This document shows, piece by piece, positions 1-7,384 of a stretch of 35,516 bases of DNA. Source of the DNA: Lentisphaeria bacterium. Lineage in GTDB: Bacteria; Verrucomicrobiota; Lentisphaeria; Victivallales; Victivallaceae. The stretch lies in assembly GCA_017466125.1 (NCBI GenBank), contig JAFTUS010000167.1, forward strand, positions 1 through 35,516, in the 5' to 3' direction. The notes below the pieces were generated by a model that searched no databases, was not told the origin of the DNA, and worked only from the letters and a program-made list of their open reading frames with translations. The translations under genes were made by a program, and so were the position numbers. Within the stretch, counting starts at the first letter, position 1, and each line of letters starts with the position of its first letter.

Positions 1-311
1 CCCCGGAGGCTCGAGAGCCCCGGAGGGGCGACAGCCGACCACTACCGAGGCCGACGTTCGGCCGACAGCCGACCACTACCGAGGCCGACGTTCGGCCGAC
101 AGCCGACCACTACCGAGGCCGACGTTCGGCCGCCGTACGCTCAACGCCCCGATAAAATACGCTGCGCTCTTTTATCGGGGCATCGCTCCCGGCGAGAGGT
201 ATTGCCGCGGTGCGGCAATGTTGACGCTTCGCTTGTACTTTCGCCGCCATTTTAAGGCGGCGACCAGCGTTCCGCCGCGGGACCACGTCCGGGTGCGACC
301 CGGGGCGGGGT
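1..311. repeat. Intergenic palindrome mosaic A
   Basis: No gene is visible here. The stretch is built of short GC-rich palindromic modules. In order they are a GGCTC/GAGCC hairpin (5-21), three tandem 34-bp units (29-62, 63-96, 97-130) each holding a GGCCG/CGGCC hairpin, a 53-bp module (138-190) with an 11-bp stem of CCCCGATAAAA and its complement, an ATTGCCGC/GCGGCAAT hairpin (about 201-218), a GCCGCC/GGCGGC hairpin (about 243-261), and a module at 284-300. Several of these modules recur in another order at 5414-5584, so this is a dispersed, shuffling repeat family (REP/BIME-like in style). It lies beyond the 3' end of the DUF3999-like gene. Its function is unknown. Confidence 0.85.
29..130. 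repeat. Three exact 34-bp tandem repeats
   Basis: Three identical 34-bp copies lie head to tail at 29-62, 63-96 and 97-130. Each begins CGACAGCCGACCACTACC and ends in the hairpin GGCCG-ACGTT-CGGCC. A single identical copy occurs at 5531-5564. Exact identity between copies 5.4 kb apart points to recent copying or gene conversion. Confidence 0.95.
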
Positions 312-334
312 GCGCGCTACGCGCGGATTTTTTT
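312..334 (+). terminator. GCGCG hairpin with T-tract closing mosaic A
   Basis: The stem GCGCG (312-316), loop CTA and CGCGC (320-324) are followed by a T-run at 328-334. The form is that of an intrinsic terminator reading on the plus strand. The same tail, GCGCGGATTTTTTT, closes mosaic B at 5571-5584. It is followed by a simple (TTATTCT)n tract in which the minus-strand gene's stop codon lies. Confidence 0.5.
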
Positions 335-353
335 ATTCTTTATTCTTTATTTT

Positions 354-1205
354 TTATTCTTTATTCAGTAGACGGATTATGACGATGAACAGCACTGCCG
401 CCGCCGCTGAAATAACGCCCCACATGATCCCGCGCCGGATTTTTTCCGCAGAGACCGATGGCGCGAAAGCGGGATTTTTCCTCTCTTCTCCGGGGGCGTA
501 TTCCCGGAACGTCTCAAAGAGATCCACCAAACGTTCAAGATCGTATTGGGGTGCGGGTGCGTCTCCGCCGTAATAAAGTCTCAATTTCTTTTCTCTGTCC
601 GTAAAGACGATGGTCTTCTTTTTGGTTTTCCACACCAGACGGATATTTTTCAGCGGGGCATCGTCCTGATTGCGGATCGTAACGGTATATTCTCCGGAAC
701 GGTATTCCGGCAGATGTATCTCCTTCTTTTCCTGCGTGATCTCTGCGGAGGCAAGTTGTTTTTTTCCCGCCGCAACGGTAACGGTGCGGCTGAAATAACG
801 GTCGTCTGCGGTGATTTCAAGGGAGGAACAGGGAACGCGTCCGGCATCGACAGTCAGGACGGTCTCTTTCTCTTTTTCGACCCGCCCGGTCAGCGGCAGG
901 GCGATTTCCACGGTATGATATTTCCCCCATTCATAACGGGTGACGGGGCGTTTCTTTTCGTAGACGGTAACGGTTTTGCGTTCCCGCTCATCGCGTATCG
1001 TAAACGGAACTGGTTTGTTGTCTTCATCCAAAATCCGGATGTTTGAGAACCCGTCGTCGGTATTGCGGTAGAGCGGCAGATCGAAAACGATGATGCCCGC
1101 CTCTTTGCCTTTGCCGGAAAATTCACGGTAAAAGGGGTACTCTTTCACACTCGCAGCGGAAACAGCCGTCAGCAGCACCGCCAATATGGAAAACAGACCT
1201 TTCAT
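354..1205 (-). CDS. DUF3999-like membrane-anchored secreted protein
   Basis: The 283-aa product has an N-terminal signal peptide (residues 1-18, ending in AVSAAS) and a long beta-rich extracytoplasmic region. A hydrophobic segment near the C-terminus (about 258-279) is followed by a short basic tail, so it is probably periplasmic with a C-terminal membrane anchor. Its start overlaps the end of the upstream DUF2339 gene by 4 bases (ATGA), which implies translational coupling. DUF2339 proteins are commonly followed by DUF3999 proteins in other bacteria. The assignment rests on that pairing plus the topology, not on a recognised motif. The C-terminal residues NKE and the stop codon come from an AATAAAG simple repeat, so the exact end may drift between strains. 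No function is established. Confidence 0.6.
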   Translation of the reverse strand: MKGLFSILAVLLTAVSAASVKEYPFYREFSGKGKEAGIIVFDLPLYRNTDDGFSNIRILDEDNKPVPFTIRDERERKTVTVYEKKRPVTRYEWGKYHTVEIALPLTGRVEKEKETVLTVDAGRVPCSSLEITADDRYFSRTVTVAAGKKQLASAEITQEKKEIHLPEYRSGEYTVTIRNQDDAPLKNIRLVWKTKKKTIVFTDREKKLRLYYGGDAPAPQYDLERLVDLFETFREYAPGEERKNPAFAPSVSAEKIRRGIMWGVISAAAAVLFIVIIRLLNKE

Positions 1206-3013
1206 GCTTCACCTCCGAAACGCTTCCGGTAAAAGATATATGCCCCCGCTCCGCCGAGCAGCAGGATGCCCAGCAGCAGGAATGCGATGACTTTGTACAG
1301 CGTATTGAGTCCGGAAATATCAACGGCGTATACTTTGGTCAGGCAGACGGCAAAAAGCAGAAGTCCGGCGGTGCGGAGTTGACGGATATTCCTGCCGATG
1401 CCGCTGACGAGCAGAGCGGCGGCGCAAAGCCCCCACCAGACCGAAAGGCCGCCGTGACGGAACCCGTTCAGGACGGCGGAAGTACGCAGATTTTCATAAA
1501 TTTCCAGCGACGAATAATAGAGGAAAACCAGACCGCCGCAGATAAAATAAAGTTTCTTCATCGTATCAGAATGGACGGAAACCGGATTTCTGTGAAGCAG
1601 TATTCCGCTGCCGGTGAGCGAAACGGCAAGTATTCCGCTGCTGAAAAAGCGTTCCAGTGCCCCGCCGGTACACATGGGTTCCAATCCGGCAATAAACGCT
1701 CCGAGGTACGCAAAGAAACTCAAAACCAGCAGGGTCGCAAGTCTGCTGCGGACATGGGAAAGCACCAGCACAAATGCCAGTGCCGACCATGCGGCGGCAA
1801 CGCTTTTGCCGTCCTGCAGAGCCAGCGGCACGGACAATGCAAGCGCAAAACTGGCGGCAGAGAGAAATGCGGGAAGAAGTTTGAACCCGTCTTTCCGCCT
1901 GCGGGCGAGCCAGATCCCTTCAGCGAGCGTGACCGCAGAGACCAGCAGTGCAAACCCCGCCTTATAAAAGTTTCCGTAACTTGGCGGCACACAGCGAACG
2001 AGCGGAGACGCGATCCCGATCCACAGGGCAAACGCCGCCGCACCCACCGGCAGCAGCCACTCTGTAAGCCCGAAAGGATACTCTTTTTTGCGGAAAACCG
2101 GAATGAGCGTAAACACCAGAAAATTGATGAGAAGAAAGAGGATACACCACGCATTGGCTTTGGTCGGCAGAGAGAGTTCACCTGCCAGGAGAATAATGAA
2201 ACTGAAAAAGAACGAGACGGTTTCCAGACTGCGCCAGCGGTGTTCCCGGGCGGCGATGAGCAAACCGGCCGAGATCATTGCCGTATAGCCGAAGAGAAAA
2301 GGCAGATTGCCGCTGCCGTCTGAAAGCATCACCGGGGTCAGATATGCTCCGGTACATCCGGTGAGCGCGACCGGCAGAATATTTTTCTTTACCGCCGTAA
2401 GCATGGCGGCCGCCGTGGTCAGGATCATCAGCACCAGTGCCGCCGCAGCGGGCATGATATGATACAGTTTATACCCGGCGAACGAACCCATGTAAAGCGT
2501 AACGACCCCCGCCGCAAGAATACCGATCGCAAGCGTATGGAACTTTTTGCGGATGCCGTATGTGCCGACAGCGAACATCCCCGTTCCGGCAAGAAAGGTC
2601 AGAATGATGCGTACCGCAGGCGAAATAAGATTATTCTCGATCGAATATTTCAGGAAAAAGCCGATGCCGCAGAGCAGGACGGTCACGCCCGTGCGCATAA
2701 GCCATGTCGTGGCGGCGGCGTATTCCACCGAAACACCCTCTCTGACGTTGCCGGTGCAGAACCACCGCCAGAAATTCCGGAACGTGGACGGTTTGGGCGG
2801 TTCTTTCTCAAATAACGGCTCTTCCGTTATTTTTTCAGCCTCAACAGGCGGCTCAATAACGGGTTCTTCCGCAAGTGACGGAGAAATGACGGATCGTTCG
2901 TCAGCGGGCTTCAGTAGTGTTTTCAATGCCGTTTCGATACGGTTGAGTTTGCTATTGACCGTGATGAGAAAAACAGTAAAAACAACAATGACAAAAAAGA
3001 GCAGGACTTCCAT
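1202..3013 (-). CDS. DUF2339 polytopic membrane protein
   Basis: The 603-aa product has an N-terminal membrane segment (about 1-18), a charged Glu/Pro-rich linker (about 40-75) and then roughly 16 or more hydrophobic helices to the C-terminus. This fits DUF2339, a large multi-pass family of unknown role. The start is supported by a GGAGG site at 3019-3023 and a strong promoter just upstream (TTGACA, 16 bp, TATATT). The overlap with the DUF3999-like gene makes a two-gene unit, probably one envelope complex. It is separated from recO by about 80 bp and has its own promoter. Confidence 0.75.
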   Translation of the reverse strand: MEVLLFFVIVVFTVFLITVNSKLNRIETALKTLLKPADERSVISPSLAEEPVIEPPVEAEKITEEPLFEKEPPKPSTFRNFWRWFCTGNVREGVSVEYAAATTWLMRTGVTVLLCGIGFFLKYSIENNLISPAVRIILTFLAGTGMFAVGTYGIRKKFHTLAIGILAAGVVTLYMGSFAGYKLYHIMPAAAALVLMILTTAAAMLTAVKKNILPVALTGCTGAYLTPVMLSDGSGNLPFLFGYTAMISAGLLIAAREHRWRSLETVSFFFSFIILLAGELSLPTKANAWCILFLLINFLVFTLIPVFRKKEYPFGLTEWLLPVGAAAFALWIGIASPLVRCVPPSYGNFYKAGFALLVSAVTLAEGIWLARRRKDGFKLLPAFLSAASFALALSVPLALQDGKSVAAAWSALAFVLVLSHVRSRLATLLVLSFFAYLGAFIAGLEPMCTGGALERFFSSGILAVSLTGSGILLHRNPVSVHSDTMKKLYFICGGLVFLYYSSLEIYENLRTSAVLNGFRHGGLSVWWGLCAAALLVSGIGRNIRQLRTAGLLLFAVCLTKVYAVDISGLNTLYKVIAFLLLGILLLGGAGAYIFYRKRFGGEA

Positions 3014-3035
3014 AAAAACCTCCGTTTTACGAGAT

Positions 3036-3063
3036 AATATACACCGTATTTCCCCGTTGTCAA
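3036..3063 (-). promoter_or_regulatory. Sigma-70-type promoter of the DUF2339/DUF3999 pair
   Basis: On the minus strand there is a consensus -35 TTGACA (3058-3063), a 16-bp spacer and -10 TATATT (3036-3041). This places transcription start near 3029, just ahead of the GGAGG site at 3019-3023. It is the best promoter match in the Lentisphaerae part. Confidence 0.75.
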
Positions 3064-3095
3064 GGGCGCAGAATAACGGAAACGGAAAAAGACCG

Positions 3096-3707
3096 TCAGC
3101 GTTTGAAGCCGTTGCAATCCAGCAGGGAAGAGAACCAGTTGTTCAATGCGGTCCAGTATTCCGGTTTGCACTCCGGCAGCGGAGCGTTTTCGATCCCGGC
3201 GGCGACCAGTTCTTCCAGAAACTCATTCCGGCGGGGGTCATCGATTTCGGGCAGCATACCGTTTTCGTAGAGAAAGGCCGCCTTGATCACCACGGCGCAC
3301 TGGGTCAGATCCCAGCGGGCTTCAGACATGCCGCCCGAAAGTTGGGTCAGTACGGAACGCAAGGTGTCATAAGTGTAGGGCATCGGTACGCCCGGAGCCG
3401 CATTGCGCAGCAGAAAGCCGCCGATACGGTTCGCCATTTTGTAGTGGTTCGGCACATCGGCAACGCCGTCGTAAGAGGCGATCAGTTCCATTCTGCGGGC
3501 GGTGAAAAGATCGCCGGGACGTTCTTCATTGAACTCCACACTCAATTCCCGGAACAGATCGGCTTCGGGAAAATTCTTCTCCGAAAGTTTCATCGCCCCG
3601 TGCGCCACCAGACTGGTTTTGCCGAAGTCCGGCGAAAACCCGTTGAGCAGCAGGGCAGACTCCCGATAGGGCTGTTTGGTCAGAACGATCATTTCTGTGG
3701 AGATCAT
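3096..3707 (-). CDS. recO: DNA repair protein RecO, short form
   Basis: RecO helps RecR load RecA onto SSB-coated single-stranded DNA in gap repair. The N-terminal OB-fold is recognisable from the VLTKQPYRESALLLNGFSP stretch, then GKTSLVAHGAMK, the usual order in the family. At 203 aa it is shorter than typical RecO (about 240), and the C-terminal half lacks the CxxC zinc-binding pairs seen in many homologues. The start has GGAGG six bases upstream. The gene begins 11 bases after the rng stop, so the two are cotranscribed. Confidence 0.75.
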   Translation of the reverse strand: MISTEMIVLTKQPYRESALLLNGFSPDFGKTSLVAHGAMKLSEKNFPEADLFRELSVEFNEERPGDLFTARRMELIASYDGVADVPNHYKMANRIGGFLLRNAAPGVPMPYTYDTLRSVLTQLSGGMSEARWDLTQCAVVIKAAFLYENGMLPEIDDPRRNEFLEELVAAGIENAPLPECKPEYWTALNNWFSSLLDCNGFKR

Positions 3708-3718
3708 GGCTTCCTCCG

Positions 3719-5332
3719 TTATTTCAGTTCGACTCCCGTTTCGGAGTCGATCAGTTTGAACTCTTCATAGTGCAGAGCCGGGTCCGCACGGAACGACAGC
3801 TCGACGCTCGAACGGGTCTCGATCTCCCGCAGCAGGGCCTCGTCTTCATTGCGCAGACGCGCCAGCACTTCGGGGTGGACGATGACCCTCAACGGAATAT
3901 CCTTGTAACGCTTGTCGCGCACGACGGAGTTCAGCCGCCGCTGGATCTCAACACTCATGGAGACCAGAGATTTCACCCGTCCCGAACCGTTGCAGTACGG
4001 ACAGGGGCTGAAAACCTGATCTTTGATGCTCTCATGTTCCCGCTGACGGGTCATTTCCATCAGTCCGAGGCGGCTCAGGGGCAGAGCGTGTGTTTTGGCG
4101 CGGTCCTCTTTGAGGAACTTCTTCATGGCGCGGAAAATCTCTTCGCGGTCTTTGGCGGTGCGCATGTCGATAAAGTCGATCACGACCAGTCCGCCCACGT
4201 TGCGCAGACGCAGTTGACGGGCGATCTCTTCGGCGGCTTCCAGATTGGTTTTAAGGATAAATTCGGGTTGTTCCGCCCCTTTCCGTCCCTTGCCGGAGTT
4301 TACGTCGATGGCGATCAGGGCTTCGGTTTCGTCCACCACGATCGCGCCGCCGGTCGGCAGTTTCACTTCACGCTGAAAGACCTGGCGGAGCTGGTCGTTG
4401 ATGCAGTACTCCTCAAAAACCGGGCGGGGAGAGTTGTGAAGTGTGACCTTGTTCAGCATGTTCCTGGCTCCGAACTGCGTGAAAGCGTCGCTGATCTGAT
4501 TTTTGGCGTCAACGGAGTCCACGATGATCTCATCGATCTCATCGGTCATGAAATCCCGGATGGAGCGTTCGATCAAATTCGGTTCGGTATAGAGCAGAGC
4601 CGGAGCGTTGCGCTTATCCATGTCGTTTTCCACTTTCTCAAACGCATTGAGCAGGATCTCAAGATCCTGTTTGAAGAAAGCGGCGCGCCGTCCTTCTCCG
4701 ACGGTACGGCAGATAAGCCCCATGCCTTCCGGCAGTTCCAGCGAAGCGAGGATCTTGCGCAGACGGTCACGTTCCTGCCCCTTCTCAATGCGGCTGGAAA
4801 GTCCGATGTGGTCGCTGAAAGGCATCAGCACCAGAAAACGGCCCGGAATGGAAATATCGGTCGTCACTCTTGCCCCTTTGGTGCTGATGGGGGATTTCAC
4901 CACCTGTACGAGGATCTCCATGCCGGGGCGGAAGATGTTCGGAATATCGGCGATGGTGTACTTTTTGGAACGCCGCGCCTGTTCCTGTCTGGTTTTGGCG
5001 GAACCGTTCTGTGAGCGTTTCTTCCGCTGTGCCTGAATGTTTTCACCTGCGGGGTGCTTGTCGTCCTCATCGTCGTCCTCATCGGTTCTGCCGAGGCCGG
5101 GGAGCATCTCCTGATAGTGCAGAAACGCATTTTTATCCGCACCGATATCGACGAATGCCGCTTGCAGTGAGGGTTCCAGATTGATAATTCTGCCCAGATA
5201 GATATCGCCGACTTTGGGTTCGTTATCGTCCCGTTCGATCTGGTATTCTTCCAACCGTCCGTTTTGCAGCAGGGCGAAACGGCGTTCCAACTTTTCGCAG
5301 TTCAGAATGATCTGCTTGCCTTTGTTCTCCAT
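3719..5332 (-). CDS. rng: Ribonuclease G (RNase E/G family)
   Basis: This is an endoribonuclease acting in rRNA maturation and mRNA decay. The 537-aa product has an N-terminal S1 RNA-binding domain (VGDIYLGRIINLEPSLQAAF, then VDIGADKNAF). The S1 domain is interrupted at about residues 85-125 by an acidic then basic low-complexity insert (DEDDDEDD followed by a Lys/Arg/Gln-rich run). The catalytic DNase I-like region retains both metal-binding aspartates, in IAIDVNSGKG and VVIDFIDMR. The zinc-link CPYCNGSGR lies near the C-terminus. There is no long C-terminal scaffold of the RNase E type, hence RNase G. recO follows 11 bases downstream. Upstream lies palindrome mosaic B. Confidence 0.92.
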   Translation of the reverse strand: MENKGKQIILNCEKLERRFALLQNGRLEEYQIERDDNEPKVGDIYLGRIINLEPSLQAAFVDIGADKNAFLHYQEMLPGLGRTDEDDDEDDKHPAGENIQAQRKKRSQNGSAKTRQEQARRSKKYTIADIPNIFRPGMEILVQVVKSPISTKGARVTTDISIPGRFLVLMPFSDHIGLSSRIEKGQERDRLRKILASLELPEGMGLICRTVGEGRRAAFFKQDLEILLNAFEKVENDMDKRNAPALLYTEPNLIERSIRDFMTDEIDEIIVDSVDAKNQISDAFTQFGARNMLNKVTLHNSPRPVFEEYCINDQLRQVFQREVKLPTGGAIVVDETEALIAIDVNSGKGRKGAEQPEFILKTNLEAAEEIARQLRLRNVGGLVVIDFIDMRTAKDREEIFRAMKKFLKEDRAKTHALPLSRLGLMEMTRQREHESIKDQVFSPCPYCNGSGRVKSLVSMSVEIQRRLNSVVRDKRYKDIPLRVIVHPEVLARLRNEDEALLREIETRSSVELSFRADPALHYEEFKLIDSETGVELK

Positions 5333-5413
5333 AGTTTTCTTCCATAATTACATAAATCTTCAGGCACTGTACGAAGCATTGACTGATTTTACCGGGCTTC
5401 AGAATTCTCTGTC

Positions 5414-5584
5414 CGCTCAACGCCCCGATAAAATACGCTGCGCTCTTTTATCGGAGCATCGCTCCCAGCGAGCTGGAGCACGTCCGGGTACGACCTGGTA
5501 CAGACGGAGGCTCGAGAGCCCCGCACGGGGCGACAGCCGACCACTACCGAGGCCGACGTTCGGCCGCTGCGCGCGGATTTTTTT
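5414..5584. repeat. Intergenic palindrome mosaic B
   Basis: This gene-free stretch between fmt and rng contains the modules of mosaic A in a different order. First is the 53-bp CCCCGATAAAA-stem module (5414-5466, 52 of 53 bases identical to 138-190). Then come CACGTCCGGGTACGACC (5479-5495, one difference from 284-300), GGAGGCTCGAGAGCCCC (5506-5522, identical to 5-21), one 34-bp unit (5531-5564, identical to 29-62) and the GCGCGGA plus T-tract tail. The permuted order shows that modules move individually. The arrangement follows the 3' end of fmt, so it could also act as an mRNA 3' stabiliser or terminator. Confidence 0.9.
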
Positions 5585-5685
5585 CAGTCTATGTTTTGCA
5601 CACAGCCAAATTTTAACAATCCCGCAAACGGAGCCCGGCGTGTATCAGGGATGTCGCTGACCGCCCCGGACTTTTGTGATCCGTT

Positions 5686-6639
5686 CTACGGAAGGATAAT
5701 CGGTTTTTCTCCCCGCAGCCCGTTGAGAAAGGCTGCCGCAGGCATGGCGTGACGGCCGGGAGGAGCCAGTTCCACCACTTCGATCGCCGCCTTGCCGCAC
5801 CCGATGATGAGACCGTATTTATCCGCCTGAAGCACCTGACCGGGCTTGCCGGAGAGGGCGGGGCGTTTTTTGACTTTGGTCAGAGCCACAACGGTTTCGC
5901 CTTTGCTGGTGAGCAGACGGCACTTCGCTCCGGGCCACGGTGTGTAGGCACGCACCATGGCGTCGATCGCCTCAAAGGAACAACTCCAGTCGATGTTGCC
6001 GTCGGATTTGCGGATCTTGGTACAGCAGGTTGCAAATCCGGAGTCTTGCGGTACGGCTTCCAGTTCGCCCCGGGCGATGGCGCAGAGGATGCCGGGAGCT
6101 TCTCTGCCGGCAATAAGCCCCATTTTGAATTCCAGCGCATCGGCGTACTCCCGGTGATCGAGCGGAATACGGAGCATCTGGTAGACCGGTCCGGTATCCA
6201 GCCCCTTATCCATGAGCATAAACGCCACACCGGTTTCGCTGTCGCGGTTGAGGATGCACTGGACGATCGGCGATGCACCGCGGTAACGGGGCAGAAGCGA
6301 TGCGTGGATATTCACACAGCCCACACGCGGCAGGCGGAGGATCTCCTCTTTCAGCAGTTGTCCGAAAGAGACGACAAGAATGATGTCCGGAGCGAACGCA
6401 CGCATTTTATCCAGAAATTCCGGAGCATTGACCGAGGCGATCTTATCCACCGGCATCCCTTTTGAGGCGGCATAAGCCCCCACCGGCGTAGGCGTCAACT
6501 GGCGTTTCCGTCCGGCGGGACGATCCAGCTGCGTACCCACGCCGAGCAGTTCCACCTCCGGAGCCTCCGCCAGAGATTTCAGCACCGGCACAGCAATATC
6601 GCCGGAGCCGAGAAAATAGATCTTCGGTCTTTCAGTCAT
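5686..6639 (-). CDS. fmt: Methionyl-tRNA formyltransferase
   Basis: Fmt transfers a formyl group from 10-formyl-THF to initiator Met-tRNA. The 317-aa length is normal. The catalytic triad is visible as Asn110 and His112 in the NIHASLLP motif and Asp148 in KGLDTGP. The folate-binding SLLPRYRGASPI loop is a near-consensus form. A C-terminal OB-like domain (about 205-317) begins after KIRKSDGNIDW. The start has a GAAGGA site seven bases upstream and a promoter about 40 bases further out. It sits first in the minus-strand fmt, rng, recO block, although mosaic B separates it from rng. Confidence 0.95.
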   Translation of the reverse strand: MTERPKIYFLGSGDIAVPVLKSLAEAPEVELLGVGTQLDRPAGRKRQLTPTPVGAYAASKGMPVDKIASVNAPEFLDKMRAFAPDIILVVSFGQLLKEEILRLPRVGCVNIHASLLPRYRGASPIVQCILNRDSETGVAFMLMDKGLDTGPVYQMLRIPLDHREYADALEFKMGLIAGREAPGILCAIARGELEAVPQDSGFATCCTKIRKSDGNIDWSCSFEAIDAMVRAYTPWPGAKCRLLTSKGETVVALTKVKKRPALSGKPGQVLQADKYGLIIGCGKAAIEVVELAPPGRHAMPAAAFLNGLRGEKPIILP

Positions 6640-6675
6640 TTTTTTCCTTCAACAGCCGTTTTATCACAGCACACA

Positions 6676-6704
6676 TGTATATAATATAAATCCACTTTCT
6701 GCAA
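6676..6704 (-). promoter_or_regulatory. Probable fmt promoter
   Basis: On the minus strand: TTGCAG (6699-6704), a 17-bp spacer, TATACA (6676-6681). The surrounding 6640-6790 is AT-rich with no gene. Confidence 0.5.
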
Positions 6705-6793
6705 AAAACGAATAAAATATGGTATTTTTCTTAAAAAAACCGCTGTTATTCTGAAAAAAAGTCCGGATTTATCTTTGACGGCTGCTGCCGTTG

Positions 6794-7384
6794 TCATGCA
6801 AGGTGCAGACTGCCCTGACGGAGGATCTCCGGCTTCTCTCCGGTTGCAAGGACAACGGTGGAGGCCTGTGCATCCGGAGAGATCGCTCCGCCGTCAATGA
6901 CCAGATCCACCTTGTCGATCAATTCGTTTGCCGCATCTTCCGCATTCAGAGCGTTGGGGCGGCCGGAGAGATTGGCACTGGTCTGACAGAGCGGCAGATC
7001 GATCAATTCGAGGAGCCGTTTCAGCAAGGGGTGATCCGGCACACGGAACCCTTGCGTGGAACCGTCTTCGCAGGGAGCAATGATGGTTATTGCGCCCGGA
7101 CAGTATTTCTCCGCCAGTTCGGAGGGCAATCCCTCCATTTTCACGCCGTACTCCGGCAGTTTGTGCCAGTCGCCGACAAACCAGCCCAGCGGCTTGGCTT
7201 CGGAACGGTGTTTCAGGTAGTAGATGCGCCGTATCGCCTCCGGGTCATCCGCACAGCAGACCAGACCGTAAACCGTCTCCGTGGGAAGCAAAACCACCGC
7301 TCCCGGCAGATCGAAAGCGGCGGCGGCCTCCCGTGCGGCCGCTTCAAGGCCGCACTCTGAAAGTTTGAAAATACGGTTATTCAT
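6794..7384 (-). CDS. tsaC: Threonylcarbamoyl-AMP synthase (TsaC/Sua5/YrdC family)
   Basis: The enzyme makes L-threonylcarbamoyl-AMP from Thr, bicarbonate and ATP for the tRNA t6A37 modification. Family motifs are clear: LPTETVYGL with the following KxR-type region (LKHRSEAKP), CPGAITII, and the C-terminal CQTSANLSG that binds nucleotide. I chose the ATG at 7384 (196 aa), which overlaps the end of the symporter gene by 8 bases. Starts at 7393 or 7453 are possible but lie inside the neighbour. The single-domain length matches TsaC rather than the longer Sua5. Overlap with the transporter implies one transcript but no obvious functional link. Confidence 0.88.
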   Translation of the reverse strand: MNNRIFKLSECGLEAAAREAAAAFDLPGAVVLLPTETVYGLVCCADDPEAIRRIYYLKHRSEAKPLGWFVGDWHKLPEYGVKMEGLPSELAEKYCPGAITIIAPCEDGSTQGFRVPDHPLLKRLLELIDLPLCQTSANLSGRPNALNAEDAANELIDKVDLVIDGGAISPDAQASTVVLATGEKPEILRQGSLHLA

